This document shows positions 1 to 5,259 of a DNA stretch of 5,259 nucleotides, one piece after another. How positions within the stretch are numbered: the first letter of the stretch is position 1; every line of letters starts with the position of its first letter. Origin of the DNA: Acetobacteraceae bacterium (lineage in GTDB: Bacteria > Pseudomonadota > Alphaproteobacteria > Acetobacterales > Acetobacteraceae); NCBI GenBank assembly GCA_027340195.1, contig DAHWNE010000311.1:1-5259 (forward strand), read 5' to 3'. The notes beneath the pieces are model-generated. The model ran no database searches, was not told where the DNA came from, and was given only the letters and a program-made list of their open reading frames with translations. The position numbers and the translations under genes were made by a program.

Positions 1-1962
1 ATCGTCGCCGATACCCCTCGCGCCGCCCGCGACGCCGCCGAGGCGATCGCCGTCACCTATTCCCCCACCGCCGCCTGCGTCGATCCCGCCGCCGCGCTGG
101 CCGCCGACGCCCCGCGGGTCTGGCCGGACCTGCCCTCGAACCAGGTGTTCAAGTGGGAGATCGGTGACCGCGCCGCCACCGACGCCCTGTTCGCCCGCGC
201 CGCCCGCGTGGTGCGTCAGACGGTGGTGAACAACCGCATCGTGGTGTCCTCGATGGAGGCGCGCGCCGCCGTCGCCGAGTATGACCCTGCCGCCGGGCGG
301 TGGACGCTCTATGCCAATACCCAGGGCGGCTGGCTGGTGAAGAACTTGATCGGCGGGCTGTTCGGCGTGGCGCCCGACCGGTTCCGCGTCATCACCCCCG
401 ATGTCGGCGGCGGCTTCGGCATGAAGCTGTTCCTGTATGCCGAGCACGTGCTGACCTGCTACGCGGCGCGCAAGCTCGGGATGCCGGTGAAATGGGCGGC
501 CGACCGGTCGGAGGCGTTCCTGTGCGACACCCAGGGCCGCGACAACGTCACCCTGGGGGAGATCGCGCTGGACGCCGAGGGCCGCGTGCTGGCGCTGCGT
601 ACCCGCAACACCGCCAATATGGGTGCCTATCTGTCCACCTTCGCGCCCTATATCCCGACCTATGCCGGCACCGGGGTGCTGGCCTCGGTCTATCGGTTCC
701 AGGCGGTCCATGCCGAGGTGACCGGCGTCTTCACCCATACCGTGCCGGTGGACGCCTATCGCGGCGCCGGACGGCCGGAGAGCAATTACCTGGTCGAGCG
801 GCTGATGGATCAGGCGGCACGTGAACTCGGCGAGGATCGCGCCGCGTTCCGCCGCCGCAACATGCTGACCCCGGCCGAGCTGCCGCACCAGACCCCGGTG
901 GGCAAGACCTACGACAGCGGCGATTTCCCCCGCGTGCTGGATACCGCGCTGGCGCGCATCGACTGGGCCGGCTTCCCCGCCCGCCGCGCCGCCGCGAACG
1001 GCCGACGGCGCGGCATCGGCATGGCGTACTACCTGGAAGCGACCGGTGGCGACCCCACCGAGCGGGCCGAGATCCGCTTTGCCGAGGATGGCGGGGTGGA
1101 CGTGTTCGTGGGCACCCAATCCACCGGCCAGGGCCACGAGACCGCCTATGTGCAGCTGGTCTCCAACAAGCTCGGGATCGATGCCGAGCGGATCCGCATC
1201 CGCCAGGGCGATACCGATACCATCCCGGTGGGCGGCGGCACCGGCGGCGCGCGCAGCCTCTATTCCGAGGGCCAGGCAATCCTGGTCACCACCGACAGCG
1301 TGATCGAAAAGGGCCGGCAGGCCGCCGCCGAGACGCTGGAGGCCGCCGTCGCCGACATCGTGTTCGCCGATGGGCGCTTCGCCATCGCCGGGACCGACCG
1401 CGGGATCGACATCCTGGCGCTCGCCGCGGCCCAGCGCGCCCGCGCCGCCGCCGGCCAGACCGCGGTCAGCCTGGATGCCGCCGAGGTGGCGGAGATCAAG
1501 GCGCACACCTTCCCCAACGGCTGCCACATGGCCGAGGTGGAGGTGGACCCGGAGACCGGAACCGTGCGCCTGTTGCGCTATCAGGTGACCGACGATGTCG
1601 GCCGCGCGGTGAACCCGATGATCGTGCGCGGCCAAGTGCATGGCGGCGTGACCCAGGGGTTCGGCCAGGCGGTGCTGGAGCATACGGTCTATGAGCCCGG
1701 CTCCGGCCAGCTGCTCTCCGGCAGCTTCACCGACTACGCGCTGCCGCGCGCCGACGACCTGCCGGATATCGAAGTGGATTTCGTGGAAGTCCCCTGCGCC
1801 ACCAACCCGCTCGGGGTAAAGGGCGCGGGCGAGGCCGGCGCGGTGGGCAGCCCGCCCGCGGTGATCAACGCCATCCTCGACGCGCTGGCCGGCGACGGGG
1901 TGCGGCGGCTCGACATGCCGGCGACGCCGGAGCGGGTCTGGCGGGCGCTGCGTGGCGGGTAA
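1..1962 (+). CDS. Molybdenum hydroxylase large subunit (xanthine dehydrogenase/CoxL family, form II type), 5' partial
   Basis: This is the molybdopterin-binding catalytic subunit of a xanthine dehydrogenase-family hydroxylase, which uses water to hydroxylate a carbon substrate and passes electrons to FeS and FAD partners. The reading frame is open from base 1, so the start lies upstream; 653 residues are visible, and the family is usually about 760-800 long. The first visible residues (IVADTPRAARDAAEAI) match the end of the N-terminal a/b-hammerhead domain. Further on, numbering from the window edge, come GGGFGMK at 136-142 (cofactor contact), the active-site loop AYRGAGR at 252-258, GTQSTGQGHET at 371-381, GGGTGGARS at 411-419, and GAGEAG with the expected catalytic Glu at 611. 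The C-terminus (MPATPERVW) is typical, so the 3' end is intact. True CO dehydrogenases have a Cys in the loop (AYxCSFR); this one does not, so CO oxidation is unlikely. The substrate is unknown. Small FeS and FAD subunit genes would be expected upstream, outside the window. Confidence 0.95.
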   Translation: MVADTPRAARDAAEAIAVTYSPTAACVDPAAALAADAPRVWPDLPSNQVFKWEIGDRAATDALFARAARVVRQTVVNNRIVVSSMEARAAVAEYDPAAGRWTLYANTQGGWLVKNLIGGLFGVAPDRFRVITPDVGGGFGMKLFLYAEHVLTCYAARKLGMPVKWAADRSEAFLCDTQGRDNVTLGEIALDAEGRVLALRTRNTANMGAYLSTFAPYIPTYAGTGVLASVYRFQAVHAEVTGVFTHTVPVDAYRGAGRPESNYLVERLMDQAARELGEDRAAFRRRNMLTPAELPHQTPVGKTYDSGDFPRVLDTALARIDWAGFPARRAAANGRRRGIGMAYYLEATGGDPTERAEIRFAEDGGVDVFVGTQSTGQGHETAYVQLVSNKLGIDAERIRIRQGDTDTIPVGGGTGGARSLYSEGQAILVTTDSVIEKGRQAAAETLEAAVADIVFADGRFAIAGTDRGIDILALAAAQRARAAAGQTAVSLDAAEVAEIKAHTFPNGCHMAEVEVDPETGTVRLLRYQVTDDVGRAVNPMIVRGQVHGGVTQGFGQAVLEHTVYEPGSGQLLSGSFTDYALPRADDLPDIEVDFVEVPCATNPLGVKGAGEAGAVGSPPAVINAILDALAGDGVRRLDMPATPERVWRALRGG

Positions 1963-2172
1963 GGCCGCGACGAAACCGCGCTCTCGACCGGGGCGTGGCA
2001 AGCCCGCCCTCCCCGCCCTTTGGAACCCGCGTGCGGCTGGCCGCCCACCACCCTTCGATCGTCGGCTCCCGCACCGAGGATCTCTTGCCTTCGCACCGGC
2101 CGCGGTCGGGGCGCGGTATGCCTGGGCGACGCCTTCGCGCTGTCGCTCCTGGCACCGCCCGGCGGTGTCCGC
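1963..2172. other. Convergent intergenic region, no gene seen
   Basis: This 210-base gap separates the 3' ends of the molybdenum hydroxylase gene and the CBS gene. Short open frames run through it on both strands, but none resembles a protein family or has a convincing ribosome site, as expected in GC-rich DNA where stop codons are rare. No strong hairpin follows the hydroxylase stop; the best nearby is a 4-bp GGGC/GCCC stem at 1991-2005. The one clear hairpin is at 2151-2169. I see no tRNA-like fold or repeat. Confidence 0.6.
2151..2169 (-). terminator. Hairpin just after the CBS gene stop, possible terminator
   Basis: GGCACCGC (2151-2158) pairs with GCGGTGTC (2162-2169) across a 3-base loop, giving 8 base pairs of which one is a G-T wobble. 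It begins 4 bases past the stop codon of the minus-strand CBS gene. It also lies between two converging genes, where a bidirectional terminator would make sense. No run of T follows on either strand, so it is not a classic intrinsic terminator; in this GC-rich sequence such a stem can also arise by chance. Confidence 0.35.
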
Positions 2173-2610
2173 TCACCCCGTCCCGGCGATATAGGCGCGC
2201 AGATGATCGACCGCTTGGTCCTGCTCCAGGATACGCGCCTTCACCACGTCGCCGATGCTGACCAGCCCGACGATATGGCCGGCCTCCAGCACCGGCAGGT
2301 GACGCACGCGACGCTCGGTCATCAGCGCCATCGCCTGTTCCACGCTGTCGCGCGGGCCGATGGTGCTGAGAACGCGGGTCATCAACTGGGCCGCGGTCAT
2401 TTCCAAGGTGATCGCGCCGACGCTGCCGAGGCTGGTCACGATGTCGCGCTCGCTCACGATCCCCAGCAGGCGATCGTCGGAGTCGGTGACCAGCACGGCG
2501 CCGATCCGCCGCTCCCGCAGCACTCTTGCCAGGTCAGGCACCGTGGTTTCCGGGGCGACGGTGATGACCTCATCACCCTTGTGGCGCAAAATTGCGGCAA
2601 TCGTGGTCAT
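2173..2610 (-). CDS. Stand-alone protein with two CBS domains
   Basis: A 145-residue cytoplasmic protein made almost entirely of a pair of CBS domains (a Bateman module), which in known cases binds adenosine nucleotides or similar ligands and acts as an energy or redox sensor. CBS1 spans about residues 8-62 and includes GAVLVTDSDDRLLGIVSERD; CBS2 spans about 75-128 and includes RHLPVLEAGHIVGLVS. Both carry the S-x-x-D ribose/phosphate-contact pattern: SERD at 53-56 and SIGD at 118-121. No membrane segment, DNA-binding or catalytic domain is attached, and the length is usual for the stand-alone class. The start at MTTIAAILRH is chosen because a strong ribosome site lies 7 bases before it and the CBS homology starts soon after; a longer frame back to 2664 adds 18 residues without family character. 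It lies on the same strand as the hydrolase, 96 bases downstream of it, so co-transcription is possible but not shown. Its partner protein is unknown. Confidence 0.92.
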   Translation of the reverse strand: MTTIAAILRHKGDEVITVAPETTVPDLARVLRERRIGAVLVTDSDDRLLGIVSERDIVTSLGSVGAITLEMTAAQLMTRVLSTIGPRDSVEQAMALMTERRVRHLPVLEAGHIVGLVSIGDVVKARILEQDQAVDHLRAYIAGTG

Positions 2611-2617
2611 GGGCGTG

Positions 2618-2625
2618 CTCCCCTT
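2618..2625 (-). promoter_or_regulatory. Ribosome binding site of the CBS gene
   Basis: On the minus strand AAGGGGAG lies 7 bases before the ATG at 2610-2608. It supports this internal ATG over the upstream in-frame ATG at 2664. Confidence 0.7.
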
Positions 2626-2681
2626 GTCGGCACGCCGCCAACTTGCGCCCGGAGCGGTTGCCATTGCAACGGGTAAGCCGT

Positions 2682-2699
2682 GCGGTGCAGCATCACCGC
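2682..2699 (-). terminator. Hairpin after the hydrolase stop, possible terminator or processing site
   Basis: GCGGTG (2682-2687) pairs with CACCGC (2694-2699) over a 6-base loop, starting 7 bases past the hydrolase stop codon on the minus strand. There is no T-run after it, so intrinsic termination is doubtful. A weaker 5-bp stem (GTTGC/GCAAC, 2657-2670) follows. If either stops transcription, the CBS gene needs its own promoter within 2611-2706; I see no convincing -35/-10 pair there. Confidence 0.3.
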
Positions 2700-2706
2700 C
2701 CCGCGA

Positions 2707-3480
2707 TCAGGCGGAGAGGAATGCCCGCACCGCCGCAAGCCAGCGCACCGGCTGCTCGCGCACCGAGCAATGCCCGGCCGGCCCCACCCATTCCAGCCGC
2801 GCGCGCGGGATGGTGCCCGCCATCAGCCGCGCCGCGTCGCGGAACGCCTGGCTTTCCCCGGTGCCGCAGATCACCAGCGCCGGCGCGGTGATAGCCGAAA
2901 GCAGCGGGCGCAGCTCGGCCGCGCCCAACGCCTCGCAGGCACGCGCATAAACCTCGCCGTCGCAGGCCGAGAGCGTCGCGCGCACCCATTGCACCGCCGG
3001 CGGGTCGGCGGCCAGGAACGGCTCGGTGAACCAGATCCGCAAGAGGCCGGGGACCAGGCTCGCCACCCCGTCGCGCCTTGCGGCAGCGGCACGGGCGACC
3101 CACATCGCGCGCATCTCGTCGGGGTATCGCGGGGTGGTGTCGCCCAGCACCACCCGGCCGGTGAGCGCGGGATGGCGGGCCGCGAAGGCCTGCGCCACCA
3201 ACCCACCCAGCGACAGGCCGCAGAGATGCACCGGCCCGATCGACTCCGCCCGCAGCCGGGCGGCAAGCTGGTCGGCCAGTGCCTCCACCGTGTAGGCGCC
3301 CGGGGACGGGGCGGCGTCGCCATGGCCGGGAAAATCGTAGGACAGCAGGGTGAAGCGTTCGGCCAGGGGAGCCAACGGCTCCCACAGCGCGTGGGTGACG
3401 CCGAGACAGTGCAGCAGCATCAGGGCCGGGCCCTCGCCCTGGCGATGGAAGCGAATCGCGGCGGGGTCGAGCGGGGTCAT
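2707..3480 (-). CDS. Alpha/beta-fold hydrolase, 3-oxoadipate enol-lactonase (PcaD)-like
   Basis: A 257-residue soluble alpha/beta hydrolase, predicted to cleave an ester, lactone or C-C bond. The order of motifs is standard: strand and oxyanion turn MLLHCLG (21-27), YDFPGHG (48-54), nucleophile elbow GLSLGG with Ser90, cap region about 115-195, strand APALVICG (199-206), and the catalytic His237 in PAGHCSVREQP. Length and the stretches GAYTVEALAD and HLCGLSLGG recall PcaD-type enol-lactonases, but no other protocatechuate pathway gene is here, so the substrate is open. Unusually, the position of the usual acid Asp after the sixth strand holds Glu209 (GTGES). The ATG overlaps the stop of the upstream SDR gene by 4 bases (ATGA) and has a perfect GGAGG 7 bases before it, so the two are almost certainly one translationally coupled operon. 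No signal peptide or membrane segment is seen. Confidence 0.93.
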   Translation of the reverse strand: MTPLDPAAIRFHRQGEGPALMLLHCLGVTHALWEPLAPLAERFTLLSYDFPGHGDAAPSPGAYTVEALADQLAARLRAESIGPVHLCGLSLGGLVAQAFAARHPALTGRVVLGDTTPRYPDEMRAMWVARAAAARRDGVASLVPGLLRIWFTEPFLAADPPAVQWVRATLSACDGEVYARACEALGAAELRPLLSAITAPALVICGTGESQAFRDAARLMAGTIPRARLEWVGPAGHCSVREQPVRWLAAVRAFLSA

Positions 3481-4313
3481 CGCGAGGCCTCCGCGTCCCA
3501 GGCCCTGGCCGGATGCATCGTAAACCCCGCGGGTCGGGCGCAGGCGCGCGCGGCCTCCGCGGGCGACAGGTCCCGGTCCCAGGCATTGGCATCGAAGCGG
3601 AAGCCGTTCACGCCATTCGCCGCCTCGGAGACGACGAACAGCAGGGGCGGCACCATCTCCTCCGGCTCGACCAGCTTCGGTTTCGTTCCAGCCGCGCTCC
3701 AGGCCCGCATCTCCGCGGCCATCCCCGGCGTGTTGGCGCCGGCGCCCGGATTGACGACATTGACCGTGACCCCGGTGCCATCAAGCTCCTTCGCCCAGAT
3801 CTCGCTGGCCATCTCCAGCGCCGCCTTGGACGCGCCATAGGCGGCGCTGCCGACCCGGTTCATCGTATCGAGCTTGGTCGTCACGTTGACGATGCGCCCC
3901 CAGCCACGCGCGACCATGCCCGGCGCCGCCCGCCGCGCGAGCGCCTCGGCGGCAAGGAAGTTCACCGCCATCACATTATGGTTGATCGTGTCTGACAGCT
4001 CGTAAAACCGACGCGGGCCGTCGAGGAAGCGGCGCGGATCGATATAGGTGAACGTGAGCCCCGCATTGTTGACCAAAATATCGACCGGACCGAAGCGCGC
4101 GACGGCGGCGTTCAGCACCTGATCGGGCGCGCCCGGTAGGCGCAGATCGGCCACCAGGCAGGACAGGGCGCCGCCCTCGGCCAGCCGCTCCGTCTCGGCG
4201 GCGTCCGCCGGGATATGCCCCACCGCCAGCACCCGGCACCCTGCGCGCATCAGCCCGAGCGCCATCGCCCGGCCCAGTCCGCTGGTCCCACCCGTCACCA
4301 CCGCCGTGCGCAT
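3477..4313 (-). CDS. SDR-family NAD(P)-dependent oxidoreductase
   Basis: A 278-residue classical short-chain dehydrogenase/reductase, expected to interconvert an alcohol and a ketone (or reduce a C=C or C=O bond) with NAD(P)H in the cytoplasm. Visible motifs in order: the Rossmann glycine motif TGGTSGLG (7-14), Asp56 in ADLR (adenine contact), NNAG (82-85), Asn118 in AVNF, the active-site pair Tyr159 and Lys163 (YGASK), and NPGAGANTPG (188-197) after strand 6. The place of the catalytic Ser, 13 residues before the Tyr, is Thr146 (VNVTTK). After strand 2 comes GH (32-33), with neither the Asp typical of NAD use nor an Arg typical of NADP use, so the cofactor is undecided. The C-terminus is somewhat longer than the 250-residue norm. 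The start MRTAVVTGG is chosen because it places the glycine motif at the usual distance and has a strong ribosome site 6 bases before it; an ATG 18 codons upstream has neither. It is the first gene of the coupled pair with the hydrolase. Confidence 0.94.
   Translation of the reverse strand: MRTAVVTGGTSGLGRAMALGLMRAGCRVLAVGHIPADAAETERLAEGGALSCLVADLRLPGAPDQVLNAAVARFGPVDILVNNAGLTFTYIDPRRFLDGPRRFYELSDTINHNVMAVNFLAAEALARRAAPGMVARGWGRIVNVTTKLDTMNRVGSAAYGASKAALEMASEIWAKELDGTGVTVNVVNPGAGANTPGMAAEMRAWSAAGTKPKLVEPEEMVPPLLFVVSEAANGVNGFRFDANAWDRDLSPAEAARACARPAGFTMHPARAWDAEASR
3488..3492 (-). promoter_or_regulatory. Ribosome binding site of the hydrolase gene, inside the SDR coding end
   Basis: GGAGG on the minus strand sits 7 bases before the hydrolase ATG and lies within the last codons of the SDR gene. 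It fixes the hydrolase start and means that ribosomes ending the SDR can re-initiate directly. Confidence 0.7.
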
Positions 4314-4319
4314 CGCACC

Positions 4320-4324
4320 CCTCC
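4320..4324 (-). promoter_or_regulatory. Ribosome binding site of the SDR gene
   Basis: Minus-strand GGAGG, within the longer purine run GGGGAGGGG (4326-4318), lies 6 bases before the ATG at 4313. It decides the shorter start against the in-frame ATG at 4367. Confidence 0.7.
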
Positions 4325-4384
4325 CCGATCGGCGATCATCTTGACCAGACGCCGTCCGAACGCGCAAGCTAAGGAAAATCCCCC

Positions 4385-4390
4385 AGGGAG
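4385..4390 (+). promoter_or_regulatory. Ribosome binding site of the LLM oxidoreductase gene
   Basis: AGGGAG lies 8 bases before the ATG at 4399-4401, in good position for initiation of the flavin oxidoreductase. Confidence 0.6.
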
Positions 4391-4398
4391 TTCAAGAT

Positions 4399-5259
4399 AT
4401 GCGGTTCGGATTGTTCGGCGGCGCGCGCACCAAGCGGATGACGGGCGGACCCGCCGTCGGCTACGGCGACAGCCACGGCTATCGCGATTTCATCGAGTAC
4501 GTGGTGGAAGCCGAACGGCTCGGCCTCGACAGCGTCTTCCTGGTCGAACACCATTTCACCGGCCAGGGGCAGGTCTCGGCCTCGATGAGCCGGCTCGCCT
4601 ACCTCGCCGCGCGCACCAGCCGCATCCGGCTCGGCACCGCGGTGGTGGTGCTGCCCTGGCACAACCCGATCCTGGTCGCCGAGCAGGCGGCCACGCTCGA
4701 TCTGCTGTCCGGCGGGCGGCTCGATCTCGGCGTCGGCAAAGGCTATCGCGCCGCCGAATTTGCCGGGTTCTGCATCCCGCCCGAGGAGGCGACCGAGCGC
4801 TTCGACGAGGCGGTGGAGGTGATCCGCAAGGCATGGACCTCGGAGGGCCGGTTCTCCCACCACGGCAAGCGCTGGCACTACGAGAACGTGGTGGTGGAGC
4901 CGGAGCCGATCCAGCTGCCGCACCCGCCGCTGTGGCTCGCCGCCGGCTCCCCGGACTCGATCCGCCGCGCCGCGCGGGAGGGCTATAACCTGCTGCTGGA
5001 TCAGCTCGGATCGATCGGCATCACCATCGAGCGGGTGGGCATTTTCCGCGAGGAGTGCGCGAAGATCGGCCGCGCCTACGACCCCTCCATAGTCGGCACC
5101 ACGCGGGCGCTGCAACTGATCCATTCGGAGGAGGAGCGGGAGGCTGCCTTCGCCACTCGCGCGCAGGTGCTGAACGTGATCGGCGATCTGCGCCGCGGCG
5201 AGCTCGCGCCCGACGACGTACGCCACGACGACGCGCCGCTGTTGGGCACGCCCGAGGAG
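4399..5259 (+). CDS. LLM-class (luciferase-like) flavin-dependent oxidoreductase, 3' partial
   Basis: The first 287 residues of a bacterial luciferase-fold (TIM-barrel) protein; members use reduced FMN or F420 for oxygenation or redox of organic substrates, often with a separate flavin reductase. The frame is open to the window edge, so the C-terminus is missing; the family is usually 330-370 residues. Visible features: N-terminal strand MRFGLFGG; FLVEHHF (47-53), the typical luciferase-family segment near the flavin; RIRLGTAVVVLP (75-86); the family block LLSGGRLDLGVGKGY (102-116) followed by EFAGF; FDEAVEVIRKAW (135-146); PLWLAAGS (177-184), another flavin-site strand; and LLGTPEE at the window edge, a usual block before the last helices. 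The ATG has a ribosome site 8 bases upstream and the family start aligns well. The gene is divergent from the SDR-hydrolase pair, with 85 bases between start codons, suggesting shared control. FMN versus F420 use and the substrate cannot be settled here. Confidence 0.93.
   Translation, partial: MRFGLFGGARTKRMTGGPAVGYGDSHGYRDFIEYVVEAERLGLDSVFLVEHHFTGQGQVSASMSRLAYLAARTSRIRLGTAVVVLPWHNPILVAEQAATLDLLSGGRLDLGVGKGYRAAEFAGFCIPPEEATERFDEAVEVIRKAWTSEGRFSHHGKRWHYENVVVEPEPIQLPHPPLWLAAGSPDSIRRAAREGYNLLLDQLGSIGITIERVGIFREECAKIGRAYDPSIVGTTRALQLIHSEEEREAAFATRAQVLNVIGDLRRGELAPDDVRHDDAPLLGTPEE

Larger units (their letters stand above)
4314..4398. promoter_or_regulatory. Divergent promoter region between the SDR and the flavin oxidoreductase genes
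   Basis: These 85 bases must hold the promoters for both the minus-strand SDR-hydrolase pair and the plus-strand LLM gene. Part of it (about 4366-4380) is A-rich compared with its surroundings. Plus-strand candidate: TTGACC at 4341-4346, with only a poor -10 near 4364-4370. Minus-strand candidate: TTGAAC at 4395-4390 and TTAGCT at 4372-4367 with a 17-base spacer, also a poor -10. The two candidates overlap, so both directions may share one regulator. An 8-bp palindrome CCGATCGG (4325-4332) and a repeated CGATC (4326-4330, 4333-4337) are possible operator elements. Promoter existence follows from gene layout; the exact boxes are weak guesses. Confidence 0.5.

Noticed and set aside
1..1962. Annotation as aerobic carbon monoxide dehydrogenase large subunit (coxL)
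   Set aside because: The loop is AYRGAGR and lacks the Cys that holds copper in true CO dehydrogenase, so the symbol coxL is not warranted.
2657..2670. GTTGC-CATT-GCAAC stem as a terminator or operator
   Set aside because: The stem is only 5 bp, flanked by a mismatch and without a T-run; it is too weak to list on its own.
2020..2676. A 218-codon plus-strand open frame over the intergenic gap and the CBS gene
   Set aside because: It is antisense to the CBS-pair coding frame, which has two intact domains and a strong ribosome site; the plus-strand product resembles no family.
2707..3480. Naming the hydrolase pcaD
   Set aside because: Resemblance is general, the acid residue differs, and no other protocatechuate or 3-oxoadipate pathway gene is present in the window.
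2680..3840. A 386-codon open frame on the plus strand across the hydrolase and SDR genes
   Set aside because: It is antisense to two genes with clear family motifs, has an Arg/His/Gln-rich composition without any recognisable domain, and reflects the rarity of stop codons in GC-rich DNA.
4215..4988. A 257-codon plus-strand open frame overlapping the start of the LLM gene
   Set aside because: It is an out-of-frame reading, rich in Arg and Pro, beginning inside the SDR gene on the opposite strand and lacking family motifs.
4369..5226. A 285-codon open frame on the minus strand
   Set aside because: It mirrors the LLM oxidoreductase, whose plus-strand frame carries full luciferase-family blocks and a ribosome site; the antisense product shows only low-complexity His/Ala/Gly stretches.

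Overview
This window is a very GC-rich bacterial segment (roughly 70% G+C by eye, with third codon positions almost all G or C). The genes are closely packed. Gene content and style fit a free-living, metabolically versatile alphaproteobacterium, possibly of the Acetobacteraceae/Rhodospirillales type. That placement is an inference from composition and family flavour; no marker gene is present to prove it.

Layout. (1) Positions 1-1962, plus strand: the C-terminal five-sixths or so of a molybdenum hydroxylase large subunit (xanthine dehydrogenase/CoxL family) whose start lies before the window. It carries the AYRGAGR active-site loop of so-called form II CoxL-like proteins, not the cysteine-containing loop of true aerobic CO dehydrogenase. 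(2) Positions 1963-2172: a convergent intergenic gap with a hairpin next to the end of the following gene. (3) Positions 2173-2610, minus strand: a stand-alone two-CBS-domain protein. (4) Positions 2611-2706: a short gap with another hairpin. (5) Positions 2707-3480, minus strand: an alpha/beta hydrolase resembling 3-oxoadipate enol-lactonase (PcaD). (6) Positions 3477-4313, minus strand: a short-chain dehydrogenase/reductase (SDR) whose stop codon overlaps the hydrolase start as ATGA. (7) Positions 4314-4398: an 85-bp divergent promoter region. (8) Position 4399 to the window end, plus strand: a luciferase-like (LLM-class) flavin-dependent oxidoreductase, cut off at its C-terminus.

How the genes may work together. 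The SDR and the hydrolase form a translationally coupled pair and share a divergent control region with the flavin monooxygenase-like gene. Monooxygenation, alcohol/ketone oxidoreduction and ester/lactone hydrolysis are a common combination in degradation of an organic compound. A molybdenum hydroxylase nearby would suit such a locus. No substrate can be named from this sequence, and the molybdenum gene converges on the others, so it belongs to a separate transcript. The CBS protein may be co-transcribed behind the hydrolase or stand alone.

I found no mobile element, CRISPR array, tRNA or rRNA, and no clear sign of an undescribed system. The points worth a second look are two conservative changes at expected catalytic positions (Glu for Asp in the hydrolase, Thr for Ser in the SDR), the form II loop, the compact divergent promoter, and two hairpins with the same 6-bp stem behind two stop codons.
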